Origin: Isoetes taiwanensis
Taxonomy: Eukaryota > Streptophyta > Lycopodiopsida > Isoetales > Isoetaceae
Assembly (NCBI GenBank): GCA_021234155.1
Contig: JAJEKV010000013.1
Location: 12,550,669 to 12,614,668 of the forward strand
Length of the DNA stretch: 64,000 nt
Direction of reading: 5' to 3'
In this document: in pieces, positions 11,538-23,114 of the stretch
Layout of the letters: every line of letters starts with the position of its first letter
Position numbering within the stretch: the stretch's first letter is position 1
Made by a program: the position numbers and the translations under genes
The notes under the pieces: generated by a model
What the model was told of the DNA's origin: nothing
Databases searched by the model: none
The model's input: the letters and a program-made list of their open reading frames with translations, nothing else

Positions 11538-13362
11538 CTTGGAAACATCTGTATTCTGCGTTGATTCTCTATTGCCATCACCAGCTCCGCAATCAGCATC
11601 CTGCATTTCCTCCTGCAACAATTTTCACATGGCACAAGAAATCCTCGCCAGTGCTTATGACATATCATTATGGTATGATCATTTATTATAAAAGCATATT
11701 TCAATGTCAAATTGTAGGGATTCAAATGAACAATACTATCAAACAAAATCTAGAACACTGAAATTTCTATCAGCTAAGTGAACATGCATTGATTTTGCAG
11801 CGTACCCTTAGAATGGACTCCTCAACCTCATGATGGTTGGGAGGCTGAGGTAGTGTTGCCATTTCCTTCTCCAACCTTTCGTCTATTAGACATGTTATTA
11901 GAAGTAGTAAAATTAGAGTAGATGACAAAAAAGATTAAAAGCTAACCTTAGCATTCAAAGCATCCAGTGATGACTTTATCATCCTCTAGTTGCTTCTAAA
12001 ATATAGAAATGGTGGCGATTGTTTCCTATTTTTCCAACATTTTTATAGAAACGAATTTAGTAGAATTGGTGTTTTACCATAAAATTGAGGTTTTTACTGT
12101 AAAATGTCCATAAATTTGGCGAATTTACTATAATTGGGATGCAATAATATTAAATTTTGGCGATTTTATGAAATTCTTTAACGTACGCATCCTAGTAAAC
12201 CATCGAATCCAAATTTTAAAAAATGGTAAAATATAGCAACTTTACGAAGTTTCACACCTTAAAGTCATCACTGAAAGCATCTTGATCAGATTTCTTTTGA
12301 CTACTAGACGTTTCCCAGATTTTCCTCCTCCACAGCTTCTTCGTAGAGAGAAACATAAAGTACAAAATGTAACAGCGTCATTAGCCATTCAGAAGTAACA
12401 CCGCCGGAACTTCCCTTATTACCGCATTGCTAGAGCTTGTGGCTATCAACTGCTGTACATCACCGGCCATTCTGCTTGGCCCCTCTGCCAGGACTTCGTT
12501 ATGTCCACTCCTGTTGTCTGCAAGGTGACAGTTTTAAGAATCTTTGTAGGGAAAACTTGTATGGCATACATCGTGCAGAAGGGTTCTAAACAGCTAGTAA
12601 AGCTCAGCAGAAAGCATGATTGAAAGAACAAACTTAAAATAACTTTGCTAATATCCAATTAACACCAATTACCCATTATCGATGCTTGCTTTGAGCTCAC
12701 GACAATGCTACCTGCAATAAGTTTCTGACTTATGTGGCATTGTTCATGTAACCTCCCTTCTGGTTCACCACTGAGCTTTATTGATTGGGAGGAAGCAGTA
12801 CCAATAATACCATCTTTTTTCAGCCTGATCATGCCTCCGGGCTAGAAAAGCCTGGGCAACAAAATATTCTGAAAAGAAGACCATCAATGAGCGGTTCACG
12901 GCACCTCCCACACATGTAAAGCAAGAAGACCCTAGAAAATCCGACATGTTCAGAGCTAGTTTAAATCGATTTCGATCACGCGAATGATGATCAAACACTG
13001 ATTCAAATATGTCTGCGTTTGGTATCTTCTTGTTCTGTATAAATATTTTGCCTTAGGGCCATAAATAAAACACTTGGGTTACCTGAAAAGCCATCTGAAT
13101 CGCCAAGCTTCCTACAGTTTAAATAGAACACCAACAAAGCAAAAATTAGGGGTAAAATGACTGGGCTTGCCGATGAATCACGAAAGATTGCCGATAGCAT
13201 TGCGCCATAGCTACAGCTATTCTTGCAAATAAGGGGCCGGAAGAACTGGGTCTCAAAGGAAGCCTCACATGCGAGATAAGGAGAGGCATGCCTTCGCATG
13301 CGCACCAAATGATCCGAAAGCATCCTTATTTTTGCGCTCAAGCCCCAGCATCGAGCTTTCAA
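11538..13362 (-). CDS. Putative multi-exon gene of unknown function (exons approximate)
   Basis: Several coding-like segments on the minus strand end in splice signals. From 5' to 3': an ORF from about 13362 with Met start, rich in hydrophobic residues (PLIFALLVFYLN) and ending on CAG/GTAACC near 13082; 12712 to about 12827 (KDGIIGTASSQSIKL, then EQCHISQKLIA), donor GTAGCA; about 12384-12517 after TTGCAG; 12258 to about 12338 (KLWRRKIWETSSSQKK, then DDFK); 11946-11985 (MIKSSLDALNAK); about 11810-11882 (DERLEKEMATLPQPP, then HHEVEESILR), acceptor AATAG; and 11538-11612 (EEMQDADCGAGDG, then TQNTDVSK), donor GTAAGT. The exons are short, polar and partly acidic, typical of a poorly conserved plant nuclear protein. 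I recognise no domain. Exon joins and phase are only partly consistent, so the model is a guide. Confidence 0.4.
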
Positions 13363-14100
13363 GTCGAATCTGGTTGAACACGAAAATGCTTTACTTTTTA
13401 GGTGCCATGGTTGAACACGAAAATGCTTTACTTTAGCGCATCTGTTATAAAAAAAAAGTAAAAGACCGAAGCGTTAACGTTGGAGCCATTTAAGGAGACA
13501 CGTGTGCACATTCGAAATTGCCTTGCCTCCCAACAGGCCCACAATTGCCGTTGCATAGCATTTCCCGCTTCAAAATTTTTTCCATCGTTGGAAAGATGTG
13601 TTATAGATAGCCTAGTGACTCAAACCGCGATGTGTTATAGATAGCCTAGTGACTCAAACCGCAATTTATCCGTAATAAACAATAGGTCGAAATTACAGCG
13701 GCTCTACAGAATGAAAGCCTATTTTACAGAGCCAGTCGATTTGCTCAAGTTTTCAAGCTATTCTTATGGTTATTTATGTTGTTCAAGCATCAATAGTGTG
13801 ATCAATTCTAGCCTACACTAGAGCCAGTTCACATGCTTGTAAAAGGGTTCACTATATGTGAACCGGCTCTTAGGTCTAAGTATTCTTTTTTCATGTATTT
13901 AAAAGTTAATCATTGGATTATAAACCATTGAAATGTTAAATATACACAATAAGTACAACAAAATATATAAATACATGCCCGAACTGCAGTTGCGCCCCAA
14001 TGAAATCAATGCAAGCATAAACCCACCAACAACTACTTCTATAGCATGCTATTCATGACTGTAAGTACAAAATTTTGGATATGTTTAAGATTCGTGACCG
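13363..14100. other. Upstream flank with small tandem duplications and a foldback
   Basis: A 25-bp phrase (GGTTGAACACGAAAATGC and on) occurs at 13364 and 13401. A 34-bp unit is perfectly doubled at 13595-13628 and 13629-13662. A foldback with 15-bp arms, one mismatch (AGAGCCAGTTCACAT / ATGTGAACCGGCTCT) lies at 13820-13870, directly after CACTA, and may be a CACTA-type terminal fragment. No coding region was found. Confidence 0.5.
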
Positions 14101-14109
14101 GCCAAAAAC

Positions 14110-14315
14110 TCCTCGTGAAGTATGGCTACGGCCTTGTAGTTGGTCTAGTGGCCAAAGCACCCCTTCCAAGTGCCAGAAATTCTTCTCAAAGTATGGCTAT
14201 GGCCTGCGCAGAGATCTACTAATCCGGGTTTGAACCCCGATGAGACCAAGGTAGCATCCGCAAATAAAATGAGCATTGAAACATTTGATTTCTCCATCAC
14301 ATATATGAAAGCGGG
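14110..14315 (+). repeat. tRNA-derived SINE-like element
   Basis: An A-box-like string (GTAGTTGGTCTAGTGG, about 14134) is followed about 90 bp later by a B-box-like GGGTTTGAACCCC (14226). GGTTTGAACC is what GGTTCGAACC becomes after CpG decay. The A-B distance is longer than in a tRNA because a piece is duplicated: TATGGCTACGGCCT and TATGGCTATGGCCT both occur. The unit directly abuts the inverted-repeat-bounded composite that starts at 14318. Confidence 0.5.
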
Positions 14316-14507
14316 TTGGGGGGGGATAGGTTCTATACGTACAAAATTAAAATTCCTGACGTATAAAGTCAAAAAATACGTATTTTTTAATAAAATACAT
14401 ATTTAATGTATAAAAACCTTGCGTAGGAAAAAAAAATTTAGCGCCTGTAGCTCTCGTGAGCGTCTGTGAAATTTTTTTCACGTCAACCAAAAGAAAAAAC
14501 AGCGACA

Positions 14508-14510
<3 letters not shown>

Positions 14511-14548
<38 letters not shown>
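14511..14548. repeat. Poly(T) tract
   Basis: About 38 consecutive T bases, interrupting the left inverted repeat. It may mark the tail of a minus-strand retroposed insertion, or simple slippage. Confidence 0.85.
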
Positions 14549-14632
14549 CGGTTACATGCGAAACCTTACGCTTTAGCGTCTGTGAAAAAAAAAAAACTGC
14601 GAAAATGGGTTTTCACAGACTGTAAATTTGAA

Positions 14633-14842
<210 letters not shown>

Positions 14843-15100
14843 TATTTGATGGGTCCTATGGGGGTTGAATGTGGGTAGAGATTAATCCTATCCGCCTAAT
14901 TTTTGAGGTGGCACTTAAATGGCCCTTGGATTTGATGGGGGCATGCATGGGCCATGCATGGGCCATGCACCCCATCCATGAACCGCTTGATCGCACGCGT
15001 GTGAAATCTTGGCCCTTGATTTTTAAAGGGAAGATGCAAGGAAGGTCCCTTAAAAGGTGCTTTTTGGTGCAATCAATCTTAACCGTTGGATCAAAAAGGG
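14843..15100 (+). repeat. Direct repeat, left copy (partner at 16607-16860)
   Basis: Begins TTATTTGATGGGTCCTATGG and carries the phrase GGTGGCACTTAAATGGCCC, then iterated GCATGCATGGGCCATGCATG words and an ACCGTTGGAT block. The same order recurs in the same direction at 16607-16860 with about 90 percent identity in the first 130 bp. The pair flanks the GAATCT minisatellite, like short LTRs or a tandem duplication. Confidence 0.8.
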
Positions 15101-15379
15101 GAGGAAAAATCCTAACCATTAAATTTTTTATTAAATTGCAATTTCTTTATTAAAAGAGGTGAGGTGGCACCCTTATTTAATAAAAAGGTAATGAGGTGGC
15201 ATCAACATTAATAGGTGGACTTTCTAGGAAGCTTCTTTTTATAATCGCTTCAAAGGCCGATAACTTGCAAATGAGGGGGCCTGATGAAGGTGAGACCCAC
15301 ACCATTGGATTCCTCTCGTCGAGAACTTTCCAATGAGTGGTGCTTTGGCATCGCTCCCTCAGCAGCTTGGAGCTAATGT

Positions 15380-16560
15380 GATCGAATACTAAGTTTCTTT
15401 TTGGAAACTTAGAATTTTACTGAGAATCTATCTTGAATTTAAAAGAATCTAGGGGAATCTCCATAGGATTTTAGAGAATTTAAAAGGAAGCTCAAGAGAA
15501 TCTTTGGGAATCTATGAGAATCGCATAGGGAATCTTTGAGATTCTATATGAATCTTTATGAAACCTTTGAGAATGTAGAAGAATCTTCATAGAATCTAAG
15601 GGAATCTAGGAGAATCTACATAGAAATATGAGAAATCTAGAGGAATCTTGAGATGATCTTTAGGAGGCTAGGGGAACCCCAACAAAATTAGGGAATTTAT
15701 GGGAATCTCAAGAGAATCATAGAGAATCTAGTAGGATCGAAGTGCATCTTCATAAAATCTTTTGAGAATCCTTGAAAATCAGAGAATCTAAGGGAATCTA
15801 CATAGAATCTAAGGGAATCTATATAGAATCTAACAAAATTTAGGAGAATCCACATAGAATTTTGGAGACTCTAGAGGTTTCTTGTGATAAGTTCGAAAAA
15901 TCTAGAGGGATCTTTATAGAATCTTAAGAATCTAGGGAAGCTTTGTGGAATCTTAAGGAATCTTTCATTAATAAGTGTGTTTAGTAGGGGAATCTCGATA
16001 GAATCTAAGAGAATCTATATAGAATCTTGGAAAATCTGGGATAATCTTTGAGAATCTAAAGAGAATCTTAAGTAATTTATGGGATTAAGAGTATTTAAGA
16101 GAATCTTCCTTAAATCTTTGAGAATCTAGGATATTTTTTCCTGAATCTTCAAGAATCTAAGTGAACCTTTATAGAATCTTCATTGAATGGCTCAGAATCT
16201 AAGCGCATCTTCATAAAATCTTTGAGAATCTAGGGGAATCTTGATGGAATTTTCAAGATTCTAGGGGAATCTCTATAGAATCTAACAAAATCTAGGAGAA
16301 TCTACATAGAATTCTAAAGAATTTAGAGGATCCTTGTGATAACGTTTGAAATCTCGAGGAATCTTTGTAGAATCCTAAGAATCTAAGGGAATCTTAGGGA
16401 ATCTTTTACACTAAGTGTGTTTTTCTAGGGGAATCTTGATAGAACCTAAAGGAATCTAAGAGAATTTATATAGAATCTTAAGAAATGTAGAGAAAATTTG
16501 GGATAATCTTTGAGAATCTAGGGGAATCTTAAGAGAATCTTAAGTTTGGATGGCTCAAAA
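15380..16560 (+). repeat. Degenerate GAATCT minisatellite, about 1.2 kb
   Basis: The stretch is made almost entirely of 12-20 bp variants of AGAATCTAGGGGAATCTT, with alternative fillers such as ATCTTTGAGAATCTA, ATCTACATAGAATCTA and TTTATAGAATCT. The period is irregular. A few higher-order blocks recur, for example TAACAAAATCTAGGAGAATC at 15830 and 16285, and AAGTGTGTTT at 15972 and 16415, about 440-455 bp apart, which suggests a segmental duplication inside the array. No frame is coding. A related scrap (GGGAATCTTAGGGAATCT) sits at 56150. Confidence 0.85.
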
Positions 16561-16606
16561 TTTGTGTACTCCCTTATAGTACACTCACTTGTATATATAT
16601 ATACAA

Positions 16607-16860
16607 TTATTTGATGGGTCCTATGGGGGGTTGAATGTGGGTAGAGATTAATCCTATCCGTCTAATTTTTGAGGTGGCACTTAAATGGCCCTTGGATTTG
16701 ATGGGGGGGCATGTATGGGGCATGCATGGGGCATGCACCCCATCCCTGGGCCGTCGATCGGGCACGTGAGAAATCGTGGCCCTTGATTTTTTTTAGGGAA
16801 GGTGTAAGGAAGGTGCCCCCTTATTTGGGGCTTTTGATATGGACCGTTGGATTTGAAGAT
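16607..16860 (+). repeat. Direct repeat, right copy
   Basis: Counterpart of 14843-15100, preceded like it by a TATATATA run. It differs mainly by G-run lengths and by CATGTATGGGGCATGCATGG in place of the left copy's form. Confidence 0.8.
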
Positions 16861-17426
16861 TTCATCTCGGCCATCGATTAGTAACTCATTGAAGTTAATG
16901 CATTTATATTTAATGTTGGCATTATATTTAATGTTGGCACATTATTATAATTAATGTAGGTAGCCCATTGGGAAGGAAAAAAAAAAAAAAAAAAAAAATC
17001 CCTCCCTTTGCCCGATCGAAGCTTTTGATATGGCCGCAGCTTTTCGACCTTGCGCCATTGCTTGGGACGTTGCATTTCATAGCTTTCCCTACGCTTTCCG
17101 CTTCATCTTCTATGAATGAAGATTCTTTGTGCTATCTGCTATGCACGGCCAAGTGACCTAATTGGCCGTGATTATTACCCGCTTTCTTACCATTTTGAAT
17201 AATCTGGAGCAGTTGCCTCCAAGTAAGTGGTTTTGCCCCTATTGCTTCGTGTTTATTTGTAAATCCTGTATTTCAAAATCTATTCCTGTACCATGGCGGC
17301 CTAGGCAGATTGATACGCCCTATGCATATCTTCACACCCCTTTAGCTTCTACTTGCATGGATGTTCGAATCTAGATCGGTTGTGGCTGTTGGGAGGTGAT
17401 CGAGCGCCTTCGGGTATCCCAAGATA

Positions 17427-17547
<121 letters not shown>

Positions 17548-17905
17548 TTACGGCGGTCTGTGAAACCTTAAATTTACGTCGCAACAAACCTTCGTTTTAT
17601 GTCTGCTGAAAAACTTTCGCAGACGCTGAAAACGAAAGGTTTCAGCGTCTGTAATTTGAATTTCAAAAATATATATATATATTTTTTTTTAGACGCGATT
17701 TTCAATCGTTTTCGCCGACGCTGAAAAACTTTCAGCGTCGCCGATTAGAAGGTTTCGCAGCGTCTGAAAATCTTCCGACGCCGAATTTTTTTTTTCGTAT
17801 TTTTTCGTTTTATACGGCAAATATGTGTCAGATCATACAATTCATAATTATTAGGTATAAAACGCGTCTGACAGATTGAACCTATCCCCTCGGGGGGTGG
17901 AGGGG

Positions 17906-19235
17906 GGGATTTTGCATAGCATGGAGTGGGGGCGGGGGGTTTGCATTATTCTATAAAGACCCCCATGATACTTTGTATTTCTCCATGGTAGAGGTATGCG
18001 TCCACCCATGTATGTGATGTTAGCTATATGAGATCATTATCGTTATTTGTTACATACAACATGGTGACCAACCTTCTTGATTGTGGCGTATAGACACGGG
18101 GCATGAGGCTAAATGGTCACTTGGTGGTTTTATTTAGCTCTGTTTTGGCCTTCCTTTATCCCAAAATTATATATTATGTTTGCTTTGATCAAGAGTGGCC
18201 TCCTCCTGCGCTTGTTTCTTCATTTAAACTATTCAGTTTGGCAAATCAATATCTTTTTAACTTAAATGGTTGAAAGATCCGAAAAGTCGTTAAATGATGT
18301 GGTCACAGCCTAAGTAAATATCTATAACATGTTAACCTTACTAGGCATGTTAGGCTTCAGTAGGTCTAAAATGTTTTCTTCAAGCCTTGCTAGGCCTTTT
18401 CAGAATTGACTAGACATCCAAAAGTCGTATTCTTAATAAAATCAGAGATTTCAACCTATGAATTTGAGGAAAACATTTTCAGAGCGATTGAAAATTTCTT
18501 AGTAGTCTTAGCATTTGTTGAAGGTTTGGCCTCTTAAATAGAATTGAATCGAACTGTATTGAATTTTATCATCCACGAAGACCAAATGGCCTATGGAACC
18601 CAAACAAAGGACAACAGACTTATTGCTGTCCAAGATTAAAAACCCTTGTCTCGAAGGGTTTTCGAGGGAAATAGCAGTAACAGGCTTGCTAACCAACTAT
18701 ACATTCGTAGATGATTGTGTGACGATCGTGTCTTCAACAAGAATCCAAGTGAAGCTATCTATGTTTGGCATGCTCCTATATTGATATATCAACATTAGAA
18801 AGCATCTATAGATAATTCTAAATATGAAATTGGATGGATTGTATCTTGGAACCAAACTTGCTAAAGTGTATGAATGCACTAACATTCAACTTATTATCTG
18901 CAGGTGTAAATGGATCAACAAGGAAGGAATCCGAGGTAGGGAACATATGCATCAAAAGAAAATGTACTCGGATATTATATTTGACATTTTATAATGCATC
19001 AAGTATATGCATTAGGTTACACATAATTACATTGAAAAAGTAGTTGATTCTAATGTCTAAGCAATAAACGATCTTATATTAGTAAGTAGCGACTATAGTT
19101 TTAGAACTTTCTAAAGATGCAAAACAATTTACAAGAGACCAAAAAATAATAAATTACAAAAGATATGTTTTGTGCTTTTTTCATGATATTTGAATAAGGT
19201 CAAAGTATTTCAAAAAAAAACAAAAAACACAAAAG
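17906..19235. other. Intergenic DNA, no gene seen
   Basis: A G-rich run (GGGGGTGGAGGGGGGGAT and GGGGGCGGGGGG) at 17893-17940 could form a quadruplex. Otherwise this is AT-rich sequence with only short, motif-free frames. Confidence 0.45.
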
Positions 19236-19815
19236 ACCATATCTATAGTGGTTTGGTGGTTAATTATGATAATTGTTTTTGGGTGCCTTATGAGTAATCA
19301 CTATAGATAGCCAAGTCCTCTTAGGCGAATATCTATGAGTAATTACCATGACAATTAACTTGGTATTGAAATCATAAAATAAACCATAACCATTTTATAA
19401 CACACACCGTGATATAAAAAACTAGCATGAATAACCACCATGGCATTTAAGTTGGTATAAAAAAGCACGCCATAAAGTACTTCAACTTTATGACAGTAGA
19501 AAATCAACATAAAGAACCATTGCCGCATTAAAGTTGTGTTGAAAAACCATGCTACACAACTCTGTCGATTTAATAAACCATGTGACATTAGAAAACCAAC
19601 ATGAACGACCACTGTTGGTGCTAGAAACTATATAATAAAACAATATCGGTTTTAATAAACCATGCTATAAGAAAAAAACAACATGAATAACCACGCACTA
19701 GTTATGAAAACCACTTATGTTATGTGGTTTTTATTAGGAATAAAAATTTTGACATAAAAAACCACATCTATAGTGGTTTCCTAGTGATTTATTATAATGG
19801 TTAAATTTTTGGGTG
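19236..19815. repeat. Interspersed repeat with flanking direct blocks and AACCAC/ACCATG words
   Basis: The block ATCTATAGTGGTTT...TTTTTGGGTG occurs at about 19240-19290 and again in the same direction at 19765-19820, 525 bp apart. Between them are roughly a dozen variants of AAACCAACATGAATAACCAC spaced 35-45 bp apart. It shares words with the repeat at 9.9-10.6 kb in inverse orientation. No coding potential. It may be a MITE that expanded internally. Confidence 0.5.
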
Positions 19816-19828
19816 TCTTGTGCTCCCT

Positions 19829-20602
19829 GCAGGCGTCAGGACGAGTGTGGAGGTGTCACCCAAAAGTTGATCCCTCAAATTTTGTAAAGTCCTGTTATGA
19901 GCTTTTGGCAATTCAGGATGAACTGCCTCCTTCGGACGGCTGGAGTCTCCAGGTGTCGGGAGATGACTGGGGAAACGTCTGGAGATGGGTGTGGAGCCCA
20001 GTCTTGCCCGCCTAGATTCGGGTGTTGCTGTGGCAGATAGTGCACCGATCCCTGAGGGTGAACACGTGGGTTCACAGGATTAATCCGCTGATCAGCGACC
20101 TATGTCCAATGTGTGGTGCCTGTGTAGAGACCCTGGAGCACTGTATGTTTCTTTGCTCAGACATCCAGCCGGCATGGCAGTGGATCCAGCGCCTCTTTCA
20201 CATCTCGCTCCGTAGTCAGGAGGTTCTTTTGGGGGTGTACCCTAGCGGGTGGTCCCAGCTTCAGAGTCTGGCCTTCCATTTGTGTAAAGCCTGGTTGTTT
20301 TGGCTCATTTGGAAGCAACGCCTCATGAAGGTGTTCAGGAATGAGGAGGTGCAGCCTGGGGTTTTGATCCCACAGTTGAGGTACAAACTATATCTTTCTT
20401 ACCTGGCGTCCCTCAGAGAGAGCACTTCAAGGCAGCAGTCTGGGAAACGACCATCCTCATTGTAGACAGTATTGGCAGGTTTGTCGTAGGTAGGTATACA
20501 TGCCAGGTGGGTTCTCGCTCCAGTGTGGGCAGGAGTACCCTAGTATCGCTCGTCTTGTATTTACGCTGTATTAATATTAGTTAACTTGATCTTTCAAAAA
20601 AA
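19829..20602 (+). mobile_element. L1-type LINE 3' end with zf-RVT domain and poly(A)
   Basis: One frame runs through 19829-20465 with a single internal TAG at 20013. It encodes a reverse-transcriptase zinc-binding (zf-RVT) domain: WRWVWSPVLP, then IRVLLWQIVHRSLRVNTWV, then CPMCGACVETLEHCMFLC (C-x2-C...H-x4-C) and KAWLFWLIWKQRLMKVFRNE. This is the usual C-terminus of plant L1 ORF2. A 3' UTR of about 120 bp and an A-run (20596-20604) follow. The 5' part, including the RT domain, is missing. No target-site duplication could be confirmed. The frame is remarkably intact for a dead fragment. Confidence 0.85.
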
Positions 20603-20604
20603 AA

Positions 20605-22030
20605 TTTTTTTTAAATGACGTGCATTTAAAGGCAAAGTTGCAATTTGGGTATCGCAGTTTGTAGTGAGGTGCCTCTGACATGTAGCAATAGGGATTAAAA
20701 ATACAAGAAATTTATCGCGGCGAACATTTCTCTTCCCTACCTACTTCGTATCCATCGCAGGATAGACGCAAACCAAAAAGGTTTTGCTTTGAAATTGAAT
20801 AGCACTAAAAGAATAAGTGCAATATTTGGTTGATGTGGCCTTTGGTACTTCATTAGAAATTGCCACAATCCAAATTTTGACATATTATATTTTTGTTCAT
20901 GTGGACTTCACATGCAATATATTTTTGTTGTTGTGGACAATTATGCGCAAAATATTGTGATTCCACTATTTCTCACACACATAGCCATGTAACATGCACT
21001 TTGTCCGTGTGCACGAGTTCCAAGACATCTTTGGTTCTTGTTTTTTATTTCTTGAATGGCAACCTATTCCACTCTTAGAGTGTAGAGATATCATAGAATA
21101 TCCTCATTGCATGTGGCATATTTTCAATTGCAATCGATGAAGGTCGACATTTGTCAATTATCTTATATATAGCAGCAATCTGGACATTTGCTGGGCGCCC
21201 TACATAAATTGTCCAACTCTATTAAGTTGCCTATCTATGATAATGGTGAATGTTTTTTTCTACATCTAACCTATGTTTATGATTTATTAATTGAGTGTTT
21301 TCTTAGCGGGTCTTATATGTTGATGGACTTTCAAGCTTTTAACCTGTATTCATGAAAGGATATGTTGAACCCTAGAGATGCAAAAGACAACTTCTAGTAA
21401 CAAAAGAAAAATAAATGTAAGCATTATTATTATTATAAAATAGAGACGTGTTGGAGAGCAGACGTACGTAAACAATTGCTATGCACATCAACTTCTTCAT
21501 GTAGTCGGGAAAAACGTTTTTATGAAGTTGCGCATATAGTCTGAAACAACATTTTATCTTATAACATACAAGAATTTAGTGCCCTTGTGCACAAGAATTT
21601 AGCACCCTCTGAACCCCAAAAAATATGTCTAATCCTATCATTTTGAAGGTTGATGCTAGAAAAAATATCACATTATGTCACATTCTTCACCTCTGTTTTT
21701 GCAAAAGGAAAAAAGAACCTGCATTATTCAAAGCAACAAATGGTAATGCTTTAATTCGAGCCCTTCTAACCTTCTAATAAGCGGTCGTTATGTCTTAGCA
21801 TTAAAAGTTTTGCTACTAACCTTCCAATAAGCACATCACATGTCTTAGCATTAAATTTTTTGCTAGAACTTTGTTTGCACATTCAGTTAGAAATGAAAAA
21901 CTCTCCCTTTTGCACAATCTGTAATGATGATAACATTCACTTGTTGCCAGTTTCTGTGAATGACCCAACTGAACCCCTAGAGCAGTCAAGAGCCAAATCA
22001 TTGAGAAAATCTAGCCCAGGCCACAAAAAA
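20605..22030. other. Intergenic DNA, no gene seen
   Basis: AT-rich. TTTTTTTTAAATGACGTGC at 20613 repeats the start of the 9.9-kb repeat. No ORF or splice structure of note. A phrase containing ACCTTCTAATAAGC / ACCTTCCAATAAGC plus TGTCTTAGCATTAAA is doubled at about 21767-21860. Confidence 0.4.
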
Positions 22031-22743
22031 CACTACTACAGAATAGGCAGTTTGCGACGTCGTTTGCAACGTAACGAGGACATCAAACGTCGCATGCACA
22101 CGCTTTAATAATATTTCCCGCTCGTCGTAAATGATGTCGCCGTGGATTCGTCGCAGCGCGACGTCACGTCGCACGTGCCATGTGTTAGCGACGTCATGGA
22201 CGTCCCAAATATGTACAAAACATGTCCTTATGACGTTTTACAGACGTCGCTCATATGTTGCTAAGACGCACATATATGTGCGCCCAAAATATTTTTTCGT
22301 GGACTTGAACCCCTAACATCTGGCTAACAAACCTGAGGCCTTACCAACACCTCAATAACTCGTATTTGTATTTATTCTGTGTTTAATCTTTAAGTCACAA
22401 TAAGCTGTTGCAGTTGCGACATTTCACGTTGTAATGACGTTGCACTTGTGACGTGATACGTCGCTAGTGCGGCGTGGCACGTAGTAAGCCATTGCGACGT
22501 CTGGCCAGACGTTCCAACTGTGACGTTTGATGTTCTACCTGCGACATCGTTTGAATTTTGTGCGACGTTGTAGGAACGTACTGGATTTTTGCCATTGCGA
22601 CGTCTGACCAGACGTTCCAACTGCGACGTGGGACATTCTATCTGCGACGTCGTTTAAATTTTGTGCGACGTCATGGGAACGTACGCGATTTTTGCGACGT
22701 GGAAGTTTCATATACGTCGCAAACAACCCATCCTCTAGTAGTG
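22031..22743. mobile_element. Non-autonomous CACTA (En/Spm-type) transposon, 713 bp
   Basis: The left end begins CACTACTACAGAATAGGC. The reverse complement of the right end begins CACTACTAGAGGATGGGT. Both continue into GTTTGCGACGT, giving terminal inverted repeats of about 30 bp with few mismatches. Subterminal DNA holds about twenty copies of GCGACGT/ACGTCGC in both directions, typical transposase-binding arrays of CACTA elements. On the right a unit of about 104 bp is tandemly duplicated (22495-22700), each copy with a CCAGACGTTCCAACT phrase. No transposase is encoded. Flanking triplets are AAA and AGA, so the expected 3-bp target duplication is not perfect. A minus-strand tRNA-like B box (GGGGTTCAAGTCC, about 22310) lies inside and may be a nested SINE scrap. 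Confidence 0.88.
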
Positions 22744-23110
22744 AGATCTGCATGCATTGTGCTTAAAAATCTAGAAACAATAAAAAAATTAAAGTTGAAG
22801 CGAACGAAAGATCTACAAAGTGGCCACAAGAATACAAAGAGGCAGCACAAATCAGACAAAAAGTTTATTCCGTTTATGTATCAAAGTTGGTTACATATCA
22901 AAGTAGCCCAATCTAGTGCATTGTTCAAAGTTGGTTATATATCTCCGTATCAAAGTTAATTACATATCAAAGAAGCCCAATTTACTGCAATGTTTCCTGA
23001 TTGACATGTTATGTATAAAGATTTTTTGTTGAGATATAAAGCCCAGATTGTCATGGTACTTATGGAGCTGTAAGGGTATGTTTCTTAGATGTAATATAGC
23101 CGCTGTCTTA
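22744..23110. other. Spacer between the CACTA element and the tandem array
   Basis: Contains three short repeats of ATCAAAGTTGGTTACATATCAAAG at 22880-22970. No gene. Confidence 0.4.
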
Positions 23111-23114
23111 CAGT

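Noticed and set aside
15380-16560. CRISPR-like or phased repeat array
   Set aside because: The GAATCT repeats have no constant repeat length and no unique spacers, and the context is plant DNA.
14843-16860. LTR retrotransposon (direct 250-bp blocks as LTRs)
   Set aside because: There is no primer-binding site, polypurine tract or coding domain between the blocks, only a minisatellite; kept as a direct duplication.
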